Shown here: in pieces, positions 15,826-24,629 of the stretch | Position numbering within the stretch: the first letter of the stretch is position 1 | Layout of the letters: each line of letters begins with the position of its first letter | Assembly: GCA_028716265.1 (NCBI GenBank) | Contig: JAQUQD010000034.1 | Coordinates: 1 to 33,552, forward strand | Direction of reading: 5' to 3' | Origin: Bacteroidales bacterium | GTDB lineage: Bacteria > Bacteroidota > Bacteroidia > Bacteroidales > JAGONC01 | Length of the DNA stretch: 33,552 nucleotides | Notes under the pieces: model-generated | Databases searched by the model: none | What the model saw: only the letters and a program-made list of their open reading frames with translations | What the model was told of the DNA's origin: nothing | Program-made: the position numbers and the translations under genes

Positions 15826-17872
15826 TTTGCAACCAGACCAGACGGCAAAAGCTGCGGCCGATAATATCCGTGTGTTATGTGCCGCCATGGTCGAAAGAGC
15901 CCAATCGGGGCACCCCGGCGGTGCTATGGGTGCCGCCGATTTCATCCACATCCTCTTTTCCGAATACCTCTGTTTCGATCCTTCAGACCCTGAATGGCCG
16001 CTGCGCGACCGTTTCTTTCTGGATCCAGGCCACATGTCGACCCTCCTGTATGCCGTCCTTCACCTCTATGGCATTTACACGGAAGAGGACCTGAAGAGTT
16101 TCAGGCAATGGGGCAGCGTAACGCCCGGACATCCGGAACTGGACATCCGTCATGGCATTGAAAACACCTCCGGTCCGCTCGGCCTGGGACATGCCATGGC
16201 CGTGGGCGCCGCACTGGCCGAACGGCACCTGACCCGCCGCTTTGGAGAATGGATGTCGCACAGGATCTTTACCCTCATCTCCGATGGTGGCATCCAGGAA
16301 GAGATCTCCCAGGGGGCAGGACGTATTGCCGGATTTCTTGGACTGAGCAACCTGATCATGTTCTTTGATTCCAACGACATCCAGCTTTCCACCTATACCC
16401 GCGAGGTAACCCGCGAAGATACCGCACGCAAATATGAAAGCTGGGGTTGGAACGTCCTTACCATCGACGGACATGACCCGGCACAGATACGCCGAGCTCT
16501 GGATGCAGCGCTTAATGAACGGCAACGCCCCACCCTGATCATCGGGAGAACCATCATGGCCAAAGGCACAGTGACACCAGGGGGAGATAAATTTGAAGGG
16601 CAATGTTCCACCCATGGTCAGCCTCTCAGTAAAGCTGGCGCGTCCTTTGAAAAAACGATAGTGAACCTGGGCGGAGATCCCCTTCATCCCTTCGCCGTTT
16701 TTCCGGAGGTCAGAGCACATTATTCACTGATCCGCCAAGAAAAGATCAACGCTGCAGCAGCCAGGAAAGCGGCCGAAAATGACTGGAAACGGTCACATCC
16801 ATCAGAAGCAAATGATTACGAAAGACTTATGAAGGGATATCTCCCTGATCTGGATCTTGAGACCCTACCCATCAAATCCGACATGGCCACACGGGTGGCT
16901 TCTTCAACCGTGCTGGAGTATCTTTCTGTTCACCTCAACAACATGATCGTCATTTCGGCTGATCTGTCCAACAGCGATAAAACCGACGGATTCTTAAAGC
17001 ACCGGAGAGCTTTCACCCATCAATGCTATGATGGTTCATTCCTGCATGCTGGCGTGTCAGAGATCTCCATGGCCGCCATTGCTTCCGGGATCGTGCTGCA
17101 CGGGGGATTGATCGCCGCCTGCGGTACGTTCCTGGTGTTTTCAGACTTCATGAAACCTGTGGTCCGTATGGCAGGACTAATGGGCTTGCCGGTTATTTTT
17201 ATCTGGACGCACGATTCGTTCAGGGTTGGGGAGGATGGGCCCACACACCAGCCCGTCGAGCACGAAGCCCAGCTCCGTCTCCTGGAGCAGCTGAAGAATC
17301 ACCGTGGCGACAGCAGCCTGCTGGTGATCCGCCCGGCAGACGGCTGTGAAACAAAAGTAGCTTGGAAGATGGCGCTGGAAAACAGAAATACCCCGACGGC
17401 ACTGTTGCTCTCACGGCAATCGGTGAAAGACCTTCCCTCCTTTTCTAACGGCTCACGCTACCAGGAAGCACTCCAGGCAGAAAAAGGTGCCTATATAATC
17501 TGTTCGTCCCTCAACCCGCCCCGGGTCATTTTGCTGGCCAACGGATCGGAAGTGGCCACCCTGTATGAAGTTTACAAAAAGCTTGAAAGCTCGGGCATCC
17601 CCGCACGGGTTGTCTCCGCCCCCTCCGAAGGATTGTTCAGGCGACAACCCGTTGAATACCAGAAAGACGTTCTGCCGGATGGCACTCCTGTATTCGCACT
17701 GACCGCAGGCCTGCCTTGCACACTGAGGGGTTTGGCAGGATTTCACGGGACGGTCCATGGGCTGGACCACTATGGCTACTCTGCCCCTGCCGAAGTACTG
17801 GACCAGCAACTCGGCTTCGATCCTGACTCTGTTTACCAGGAAATAGTGAAGTTCCTTCAAACAGTCAGATGA
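15812..17872 (+). CDS. tkt: Transketolase
   Basis: ThDP-dependent transfer of two-carbon ketol units in the non-oxidative pentose phosphate pathway. Thiamine-diphosphate motif: SDGG (157-160) to FFDSND (185-190). Active-site residues: H34 (SGHPGG), H74, H268 (STHGQP), catalytic E417 (GVSEISM) and H467 (WTHDSFRVGEDGPTHQP). Single-polypeptide, 686 residues. The Ser in place of Gly in the ThDP motif (SDGG) matches the Bacteroidota form as I recall it. ATG 15812 or 15818 are both possible; either overlaps the end of lpxA, so it is likely in the same transcript as the lipid A genes. Confidence 0.94.
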   Translation: MPMDSLQPDQTAKAAADNIRVLCAAMVERAQSGHPGGAMGAADFIHILFSEYLCFDPSDPEWPLRDRFFLDPGHMSTLLYAVLHLYGIYTEEDLKSFRQWGSVTPGHPELDIRHGIENTSGPLGLGHAMAVGAALAERHLTRRFGEWMSHRIFTLISDGGIQEEISQGAGRIAGFLGLSNLIMFFDSNDIQLSTYTREVTREDTARKYESWGWNVLTIDGHDPAQIRRALDAALNERQRPTLIIGRTIMAKGTVTPGGDKFEGQCSTHGQPLSKAGASFEKTIVNLGGDPLHPFAVFPEVRAHYSLIRQEKINAAAARKAAENDWKRSHPSEANDYERLMKGYLPDLDLETLPIKSDMATRVASSTVLEYLSVHLNNMIVISADLSNSDKTDGFLKHRRAFTHQCYDGSFLHAGVSEISMAAIASGIVLHGGLIAACGTFLVFSDFMKPVVRMAGLMGLPVIFIWTHDSFRVGEDGPTHQPVEHEAQLRLLEQLKNHRGDSSLLVIRPADGCETKVAWKMALENRNTPTALLLSRQSVKDLPSFSNGSRYQEALQAEKGAYIICSSLNPPRVILLANGSEVATLYEVYKKLESSGIPARVVSAPSEGLFRRQPVEYQKDVLPDGTPVFALTAGLPCTLRGLAGFHGTVHGLDHYGYSAPAEVLDQQLGFDPDSVYQEIVKFLQTVR

Positions 17873-17890
17873 TTAATCTTGGCCCGTCTA

Positions 17891-17920
17891 TTGGAGATAT
17901 TCAAATTTCCGTTATCTTTG
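17891..17920 (+). promoter_or_regulatory. Promoter of efp
   Basis: TTG (17891-17893), 19 bases, then TATCTTTG (17913-17920), an exact TAnnTTTG with ideal spacing. Predicted start near 17927, leader about 34 bases to the efp ATG at 17961. Confidence 0.7.
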
Positions 17921-17960
17921 CACGCTTTTTAGTATTCCCAACTTAATCGTATCACATTCT

Positions 17961-18524
17961 ATGGCTACAACAGCAGATTTCAGAAATGGCCTGTGTATTG
18001 AAATAGATAATGAACTGTATACCATTATCGAATTCCAGCATGTCAAACCCGGCAAGGGTGGCGCATTTGTCCGGACCAAGCTCAAGAACCTGAAAACGGG
18101 TAAGGTCCTTGCCAACACCTTCAATGCGGGCGTGAAGGTGGATGTCGCCAGGGTTGAAAGACGACCATACCAGTTCCTTTATAAGGAAGATACCATGTAC
18201 CAGTTCATGCATACCCAGACCTTTGAGCAAGTGCCCATCGATGAGGAGCTGATCAATGCCCCGGCCTTGCTGAAAGATGGACAGGAAGTGGAAATCGTCT
18301 TTCATGCCGACACTGAAACCCCTTTATATTGTGAGCTTCCTCCTTTTGTCACCCTTGAGATCACCTATACCGAACCCGGTGAAAGAGGAAATACCGCCAC
18401 CAATACATTGAAAGATGCCACCGTCGAAACAGGTGCCACGGTAAAAGTACCTTTGTTTATCAATACCGGGGACAAGGTCCGGGTGGATACCCGTACGGGT
18501 ACCTACGGTGAACGGGTCAGATAA
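17961..18524 (+). CDS. efp: Translation elongation factor P
   Basis: Rescues ribosomes stalled on polyproline stretches. Three beta-barrel domains in the usual 187 residues. The loop KPGKGGAF puts Lys at the tip (K32, equivalent to E. coli K34), the residue modified in some lineages. No EpmA/EpmB-like modification gene is in the window. The C-terminal [17 protein letters not shown] is diagnostic. It has its own strong promoter and is followed by the second LpxD-like gene after 15 bases. Confidence 0.97.
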   Translation: MATTADFRNGLCIEIDNELYTIIEFQHVKPGKGGAFVRTKLKNLKTGKVLANTFNAGVKVDVARVERRPYQFLYKEDTMYQFMHTQTFEQVPIDEELINAPALLKDGQEVEIVFHADTETPLYCELPPFVTLEITYTEPGERGNTATNTLKDATVETGATVKVPLFINTGDKVRVDTRTGTYGERVR

Positions 18525-18539
18525 TAATTTCACGAGCCT

Positions 18540-19472
18540 ATGAAGTTAAATCCTCCCCTTACCCTCGAAGCTGTATCGCTCCTGACGGGAGCTAAGCCGA
18601 AAGGAGAACCCGGTTTTCCAATCACCGGCCTGAATGAGATCCATATGGTGGAGCCGGGCGACCTGACGTTCGTAGACCATCCTAAGTACTACGACAAAGC
18701 CCTGCGTTCAGAAGCCTCGGCCATCCTCATCAACCAGGAGGTAGAAGCTCCGGATGGCAAGGTTTTGCTGATCTCAGACGATCCATTTCGCGATTATGTC
18801 GTGCTGGTAACCCAACACAAGCCATATATACCTTCATCTGTTCCCATCAGTCGCTCTGCGAGGATCGGCAAGAACACCTCCATTCAGCCTGGTGCGTTTA
18901 TCGGCAATCATGTCACCATCGGTAATGATTGCATCATCCATTCGAACGTAAGCATCTACGACGGATGCACCATTGGTAACAACGTGATCATCCACGCAGG
19001 CAGCGTCATTGGAGCAGACGCCTATTATTACCAGAAAAAGAATGGCGCCTACCGCAAACTCGAATCCTGCGGATCGGTGATCATCGAAGATCATGTGGAG
19101 ATCGGTGCGCTTTGCTCGATCGACCGGGGCGTATCGGGCAATACCGTGATCCGCACGGGTACGAAGCTGGACAACCATGTCCAGGTGGGGCACGATACCT
19201 ATATCGGTAAACATTGCCTGATCGGTGCTTTTACGGCCATTGCGGGAGTGGCACGGATCGAGGACCATGTGCTGATCTGGGCGCGCGTCGCCGTCAACAA
19301 AGACCTGGTCGTCGGCGAGGGCGCGGTCGTTCTTGCCACATCCGCTGTTGACAAGTCCCTTGAGCCACATAAAACCTACTTTGGGATCCCTGCCGACGAG
19401 GTCGGGCGAAGGTGGAGAGAACTGGCTGCATTACGCCAGTTACCTGATCTGATAAGCAAATGGAAAAAATAA
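18540..19472 (+). CDS. Second LpxD-like UDP-3-O-acylglucosamine N-acyltransferase
   Basis: Paralog of the lpxD at 12500, 310 residues. It keeps the N-terminal domain with DLTFVDHPKYYDKAL, the hexapeptide beta-helix and the catalytic-position His, H218 (LDNHVQVGHDTYIG). It differs where LpxD reads GSDGFGFAP: here GADAYYYQKKNGAYRK. It also lacks the C-terminal LpxD helix, ending shortly after GIPADEVGRRW. As I recall, an efp-linked LpxD-like gene is recurrent in Bacteroidota. It could be an alternative N-acyltransferase with a different chain preference, or act on another UDP-amino sugar. It converges with the next gene with one base between stops. Confidence 0.85.
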   Translation: MKLNPPLTLEAVSLLTGAKPKGEPGFPITGLNEIHMVEPGDLTFVDHPKYYDKALRSEASAILINQEVEAPDGKVLLISDDPFRDYVVLVTQHKPYIPSSVPISRSARIGKNTSIQPGAFIGNHVTIGNDCIIHSNVSIYDGCTIGNNVIIHAGSVIGADAYYYQKKNGAYRKLESCGSVIIEDHVEIGALCSIDRGVSGNTVIRTGTKLDNHVQVGHDTYIGKHCLIGAFTAIAGVARIEDHVLIWARVAVNKDLVVGEGAVVLATSAVDKSLEPHKTYFGIPADEVGRRWRELAALRQLPDLISKWKK

Positions 19473-19473
19473 C

Positions 19474-20934
19474 CTACTCTTTTTCCAGGCTCCCTGCGTG
19501 TAGTTCATTCCCACCCGGACCTTTACGGTGATAGATATCCAGCGAGACCAGCATGGCGATCATCGCCCATATCGGAACGGAGGCTTTATCTGTATCCAGG
19601 AAATTGTTCAGCACACCGTGTATAAAATAGGTCATCAGTCCCAGCAGGATGACCAGGCTGAGCAACCGTACCTCGCGTGATTCAGACTTCCGGTAGACAC
19701 GCAATCCGGTCAGGAAAAAGCTGACAACCAGCGCAATCATAATAAGCATCCCCGGCAAGCCCGATTCAGCCAGCGGCCCGATGTATTCGCTGTGGGCGTT
19801 GCCCATATCTCCGAAATTTGTGCTGATAATGGTCTTTTCCTTTGTCCGTTGGAAGGGGGCATATAAGAACTGGTAGGTCCCCGGGCCCCAGCCAAGGAAT
19901 GGCCTTTCGTGATACATCCGGATGGCGGACTGCCAGCGGTTGATGCGTTCCAGGTTGGAAGCGTCAGAAGATATGTTGGAGATCGACTGGACGTGTTCAA
20001 TGAAATTAGCTGATGAATCCTGTTTGTTCTTTTCCAGCGCATCCAGAATCTCCCATTTAAACATAAAAAAGATCCCGAAGAACACCCCGATGGTCAGCAG
20101 CACCCACCTGAACCTGATCTTCAGCAGGATGATGATGTATATCAGGGAGGCAGCTGCCAGGCTGATCCAGGCTGCACGACTAAATGAAAGGATGAGCGCT
20201 GCAATCAAAATTATAAGAACGCCTGCAGCCGCCAGACGGATGGTACGGGTGCTGTCGCGGTCAAAAAGAAATCCGGTGAACACCGGTACGAATAAGGCCA
20301 GGATAGCACCGTAAGCCGTATGATCGTTATAAAATGGAGTCATGACCCAATGTCCTGCTTCTTCATCAAAGCCCAGTTTTGAATGGTTATAGATCGTGTA
20401 GGCAATGACAGCCAGTAACGGGATGACGTACATCCAACTGAAAACTTTGATATTCTTTATCTTACGAAAAAGGAGAATTCCCAGGAAGTAAAAAGGGATG
20501 ACAAACCAGAGCCTTGAAATGAAGAACTTAAAGGAAACCAGGGGGATCTCACTGGTCAGGCTGGTAAAAAAGATCCAGAGGAGGTTGATAAGTATAACGA
20601 TTGTGACGGGGTGCCGAAGGATCTTATGGTCATAATCGCTTTTATAGAGGATCCGAAGCACGAACAGGACCAGGACTCCAAACAGGAGCGGTTCAGTGGG
20701 AAGGGATATGCCCACGCCGAAATCGATATCCCTGACATTGATGGCCAGCGGAGTTAAAAAAACGATCAGTAACAGGAGTTTATCGAGGGTGTAGACATAG
20801 AGCAGGGCGATGATCAATAACAGTGGGACAAACAGCGCCACATAATAATATTGTAACAGGATGAGTCCGACCGTCAGCAGAACGAACAGCGCACTGATAA
20901 GATATACCCACCTTAATTTATACTTTTCGATCAA
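19474..20934 (-). CDS. O-antigen ligase / polymerase family membrane protein (WaaL/Wzy-like)
   Basis: 486-residue polytopic inner-membrane protein with about 11-12 hydrophobic segments. The large periplasmic loop contains the family hallmarks: FYNDHTAYGAI, RPFLGWGPGTY and AHSEYIGPLAESGLPG. It either polymerises O-units (Wzy) or ligates them to lipid A core (WaaL); sequence alone does not separate these. The neighbours (Wzz, flippase, methyltransferase) place it in a surface-polysaccharide pathway. It is the last gene of the minus-strand set, 45 bases after wzz. Confidence 0.88.
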   Translation of the reverse strand: MIEKYKLRWVYLISALFVLLTVGLILLQYYYVALFVPLLLIIALLYVYTLDKLLLLIVFLTPLAINVRDIDFGVGISLPTEPLLFGVLVLFVLRILYKSDYDHKILRHPVTIVILINLLWIFFTSLTSEIPLVSFKFFISRLWFVIPFYFLGILLFRKIKNIKVFSWMYVIPLLAVIAYTIYNHSKLGFDEEAGHWVMTPFYNDHTAYGAILALFVPVFTGFLFDRDSTRTIRLAAAGVLIILIAALILSFSRAAWISLAAASLIYIIILLKIRFRWVLLTIGVFFGIFFMFKWEILDALEKNKQDSSANFIEHVQSISNISSDASNLERINRWQSAIRMYHERPFLGWGPGTYQFLYAPFQRTKEKTIISTNFGDMGNAHSEYIGPLAESGLPGMLIMIALVVSFFLTGLRVYRKSESREVRLLSLVILLGLMTYFIHGVLNNFLDTDKASVPIWAMIAMLVSLDIYHRKGPGGNELHAGSLEKE

Positions 20935-20979
20935 TGGTTATCGAATTTTAGATCCGCCAATTGGTCTTTGTGAGGGTTG

Positions 20980-23082
20980 TTACCCTTTGTGTGCGATGAC
21001 GCTTAACTTGCCATCGAATATGACAACCAGTACTGTCGTCAAAAGCAGTGTGCTGGCCATGGTAAGAAATACGATGATCCAGCGGATGGGATATGATTTT
21101 TTATCGGCGACAACCGGAGGGGTGACAATGTTGGCATGGGTGAAATTCTTATTGGCATCATACACGGCACGGTCGTAATCCTCCTGGAACTCACCGTATA
21201 AGCGGAGAAGATCGTACAGCCTGGTGTTATAGTATATGAATTCCCCTCCCTTCTCTTCGATGTTCTTTTTGAGTTTGATCACTTCGGCCGTGTTGATGTT
21301 CCTTGCTGCATTATCGCCATCTACCGTTCTGAGGTAGCCCCTGGCCACCTCACGGGTCTGGTTGGAATAATCGATGATCTCATATCTTGTCCTAAGCTCG
21401 TACAATTTCGCCTCGGTGGAATCGATTTCCCTCTGTTTCTGATCGAGCATTTCTTGTGTGGCCTTCACTACCTCAATGTACTTCTCCCGGTGAATGGCCT
21501 GCACTTTCCTGTCAAACTGGTGGATAATTTCGTTCACCATGGCACAGGCGATTTGCGGATCGGCATCCATCACCACGATCTCCACCGATTCATACATAGT
21601 CTTGTTGATCTGGACGTTCTTGTTGTATTTATAAAGAATGGTGGAATAGAAATACTTGTAGCTGGAATCTATCTTGTAATGTTTTGCCAGATTGAATTTA
21701 TGGATCACACTGTCTTTAATATCTTTTGAGTTCAGCCACTGAACCATTTGTTCGGTCTCACTCTCGTCGGAATAAGGAGCAATATTGGAGGGATAAATAA
21801 CGCTAACGGATTTGAATTTAGGTGAAATGAAAGATGGACCTGAGAAGATGGCAGCTACCAGCCCTGCGATCAAACAAATGACAGCAATGTGCCATTTCCA
21901 TCTCCAGAGTAACTGCAGCAGGTTCATATTATTAAAGAAATGTTCCATTTTCCATTTGTTGTTGTTAGGTACTTGGGGTGTACGGATAGTTGGCTGTTTT
22001 ATTTTAAAGTTAACCTGCGGGATTCTGAAATTAAATTTGAATTTTTTTTTTTGTGCGAAGGTCATGGACTCGCTTTTCGAGATATTTTCGACGATGATGA
22101 TCACCAGGACCGTCAGGAGGAAAGCGGATACGGTAGCGACCAGGATGATCAGCCAGCGGATGGGATAGGATTTCCGTTCGGCTCCGTAGGCCGTGCTAAC
22201 CACGAATTTTTGCGGCAGTTCTTCCTCAGCATCTACTTTAGCTTCCTCATACTTGCTTTTCAGGACACTCAATTGTTTTTTCTCGTGCTCCAGGGCATCG
22301 CGGAGCGAAACATAGGGTCCCCCGTACTTGGCCAGAGTATCCAGTTTGGCCTCAAGGGCACGGATGCCGTAGGTATTGTTTTTAGCAATTTCGATGGCCA
22401 GCTGCTGATTGATCATCTCGGCCTGTGTCTCGTAGTCGTGCACGCCTTTCTTCCGCAGGAAGGTTAGCGAATCCTCCATCTTATGGATCTCAGCCAAACG
22501 CTGCAGATACTCGGATTCAACGATCTTGAATCCCCTTATGGCTCGCTGCCGCTGCATATCGATCTTGATGGAGTCCAGCAAATTGGCGATATCGTTGGCA
22601 ATGTCGGCAGCCAACTGGGCATTTTGATCCATTACCGTGATCTTGACGGCATTGTATTCGGTCCGGCGGTACGTGATGTTGCTCTCATACTGCTTATAGA
22701 GCCGCGTGAGCTTATATTTCGAATTCTTGTCAACTTCATAATGATTCATCAAATCATACTTCTGGATGATCCGGTCACGGATACGATTGGAGTTGAGGAT
22801 CTGAAGCATCTGTTCGGTCTGTTCATCCTCACCGAATTCCAGGATATCCTCCTTGCCGCCGTAAGATTCGCTTAGCAATGCCTTGGAAACGGAACTAGTG
22901 GAAACAGGATACAGGACGACAATGGATTTGTATTTTGGCGTAATAAAAAATGGGGCTGAAAAGATCAATGACGCTGCAAATGCGATGGAAGTTACAATAA
23001 GGATGGGCTTACGCCATGCCCATAGAAACTGAATGAAATTGGAAGAATCAAAATCCCTGTTGCCCTCGAATGATTCATTCAT
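20980..23082 (-). CDS. Tandem double Wzz chain-length determinant (two units in one ORF)
   Basis: 700 residues holding two complete Wzz units. Unit 1 (about 1-345): TM1 near 28-48, SAPFFITPKYKS, a long coiled-coil periplasmic region, KSYPIRWLII and TM2. Unit 2 (379-700): an initiator-like Met379 (MEHFFNN), TM1, SGPSFISPKFKS, coiled coil, KSYPIRWIIV and TM2. The linker (about 340-378) is basic, with KKKFKFNFRIPQVNFK. Wzz proteins are normally single units that oligomerise and set polysaccharide length. The join contains an 11-A run in the coding strand (22042-22052). Expression may be fused, or split if the run slips. It has its own promoter upstream. Confidence 0.85.
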   Translation of the reverse strand: MNESFEGNRDFDSSNFIQFLWAWRKPILIVTSIAFAASLIFSAPFFITPKYKSIVVLYPVSTSSVSKALLSESYGGKEDILEFGEDEQTEQMLQILNSNRIRDRIIQKYDLMNHYEVDKNSKYKLTRLYKQYESNITYRRTEYNAVKITVMDQNAQLAADIANDIANLLDSIKIDMQRQRAIRGFKIVESEYLQRLAEIHKMEDSLTFLRKKGVHDYETQAEMINQQLAIEIAKNNTYGIRALEAKLDTLAKYGGPYVSLRDALEHEKKQLSVLKSKYEEAKVDAEEELPQKFVVSTAYGAERKSYPIRWLIILVATVSAFLLTVLVIIIVENISKSESMTFAQKKKFKFNFRIPQVNFKIKQPTIRTPQVPNNNKWKMEHFFNNMNLLQLLWRWKWHIAVICLIAGLVAAIFSGPSFISPKFKSVSVIYPSNIAPYSDESETEQMVQWLNSKDIKDSVIHKFNLAKHYKIDSSYKYFYSTILYKYNKNVQINKTMYESVEIVVMDADPQIACAMVNEIIHQFDRKVQAIHREKYIEVVKATQEMLDQKQREIDSTEAKLYELRTRYEIIDYSNQTREVARGYLRTVDGDNAARNINTAEVIKLKKNIEEKGGEFIYYNTRLYDLLRLYGEFQEDYDRAVYDANKNFTHANIVTPPVVADKKSYPIRWIIVFLTMASTLLLTTVLVVIFDGKLSVIAHKG
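22042..22052 (-). repeat. A11 homopolymer inside the double wzz gene
   Basis: Plus strand T11, coding strand A11, covering codons 344-347 (Gln-Lys-Lys-Lys) just after TM2 of unit 1. Loss of one A leads to a stop after 360 residues; gain of one A leads to a stop after 350. Either restores an ordinary-length Wzz, with unit 2 startable at ATG 21948-21946. Confidence 0.9.
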
Positions 23083-23107
23083 AAACAGTAAAGATTTTTA
23101 GGGACAA

Positions 23108-23137
23108 CAAAAATAGCGTATTATTTGAAACATCCAA
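23108..23137 (-). promoter_or_regulatory. Promoter of the double wzz gene
   Basis: The minus strand reads TTG (23137-23135), 19 bases, then TATTTTTG (23115-23108), an exact TAnnTTTG. Predicted leader about 20 bases. It lies in the 77-base gap after the flippase gene, so wzz and the ligase gene can be expressed apart from the upstream genes. Confidence 0.6.
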
Positions 23138-23159
23138 TGCAATTTCAGGAATATCTGAA

Positions 23160-24620
23160 TCATTTTTGAGGCTGGACAGAACTTCCCGTCAGGATTCCGG
23201 TCAGGGAGGAGAGGCGTATGAAACGCAGAACGAAAGCAAATATCAGTGAGGATACGACCATGATGATGAAACCATAATACCATGCTATCGGTAACATCCT
23301 CGTTATCAGATTAATAGCTATAAGACCAGCAATGAAAGCGATCAGTTTCAGCCAAAAACGCCAGGAAATCCTGAACCGGAAAATGATCCAAGCTACCACA
23401 ATCTGTGCGATCATGGAGGAGAATTGGGTGATCACACTGGCCCAGGCACTCCCCAGGGCCATGAAGCGGGGTATGAGCAGCAGGTTCAGGGCAATGCTCA
23501 GGAGCATGCTTCCGCCGGCGATCAGGTTCAGATGCCACAGGCTGCCGTTGGCTGTCAGCAATGTGCCAAAGATATACCCTGACGATATGGCAATAAAACC
23601 GAACATCATGATGCGAAAAACTGCCGATGACTCCTGAACATGCGCCACCATCAGCAAGTCCATCAGCTGCTCGCTGTAAAAATGACATCCCAGGCTGATG
23701 ATCAGCGCAATAGTGATAAGCAGTGTGAAAGATAATTTCACCATGTAGACAACCGGGTCACCCGTCTTGAGCATCTTTGAAAATATGGGTAACAACAATA
23801 CAGAGAACAGATAGGCAATCATGTTCACCGCATCCAGGATCCGGAATGCGGATGCATAGATGGTTGCCTGTTCCTTGCCAGCTGGGTTAGGCAGTATACG
23901 CTCGATCATCACGGAGTCGATCCGGTTATAGAATGTCATCAGCAACACCAGCAACGCAAACGGAAAACTCTTTCGGAAGATCATCACGAGGAATGGCCAG
24001 TTCCAGCTTAACCGGCGAAAGGCAGCCTTGCGTATGACGATCAGCAGGGCAACCAGGGCAGTCAGCCCATAGGATGCGGTCTGGGCATAAATGAACCATT
24101 CAATCCTGAACGGAGTGGATGTCATCCCGCCCCATAACAAAGTACCGCAAATGATGATCAGCAGGAAGCGGTCAAGGATGGATAGAAAACTGTCGGTCTT
24201 GAATAGCAGCAAACCGGATAGATTCGACCTGAGGTAAAAAATAAAAGAGATCAAAAACTGATTGATTGCCAGAAAAATGAGGTAACGCATCTTGATCCCC
24301 TGATAACCAATGATCAGGGCAACGAGGAACGTTACCATAAAATAGCCCAGGGCAAGCATCAGTTTGGCCACCAGTATCCGGGAGAAATGCTTGTTCAGCA
24401 GCTGGTTGTTCTGGGCAATGTTCCTGTTGTTGAAGTTGGTTATGCCAAAGTCAAGCAGGATATTGAAAAGGAAAGAGAAATTGAAAACGACGAAATAGAT
24501 CCCGTAATCATTGCCAACCACGTTCTGAACAGTGAGGTCAATACCGAAAATGTACAATGGCTTGATCAGAAGATTGAGCGAAAGAAGAAGGATGAGATTG
24601 GCCAGGAATTTCTTCTGCAT
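23160..24620 (-). CDS. Polysaccharide flippase (Wzx / MOP superfamily)
   Basis: 486 residues with about 12-14 hydrophobic segments and the features of lipid-linked oligosaccharide flippases: an N-terminal NLLIKPLYIFGIDLTVQNVVG, a cytoplasmic FRKSFPFALLVLL, and MTFYNRIDSVMIERIL, where Asp and Arg within a membrane segment are typical. It probably carries undecaprenyl-PP-linked units across the inner membrane. It starts 9 bases after the FkbM gene, so they are co-transcribed. Confidence 0.87.
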   Translation of the reverse strand: MQKKFLANLILLLSLNLLIKPLYIFGIDLTVQNVVGNDYGIYFVVFNFSFLFNILLDFGITNFNNRNIAQNNQLLNKHFSRILVAKLMLALGYFMVTFLVALIIGYQGIKMRYLIFLAINQFLISFIFYLRSNLSGLLLFKTDSFLSILDRFLLIIICGTLLWGGMTSTPFRIEWFIYAQTASYGLTALVALLIVIRKAAFRRLSWNWPFLVMIFRKSFPFALLVLLMTFYNRIDSVMIERILPNPAGKEQATIYASAFRILDAVNMIAYLFSVLLLPIFSKMLKTGDPVVYMVKLSFTLLITIALIISLGCHFYSEQLMDLLMVAHVQESSAVFRIMMFGFIAISSGYIFGTLLTANGSLWHLNLIAGGSMLLSIALNLLLIPRFMALGSAWASVITQFSSMIAQIVVAWIIFRFRISWRFWLKLIAFIAGLIAINLITRMLPIAWYYGFIIMVVSSLIFAFVLRFIRLSSLTGILTGSSVQPQK

Positions 24621-24629
24621 AGTGACCGT

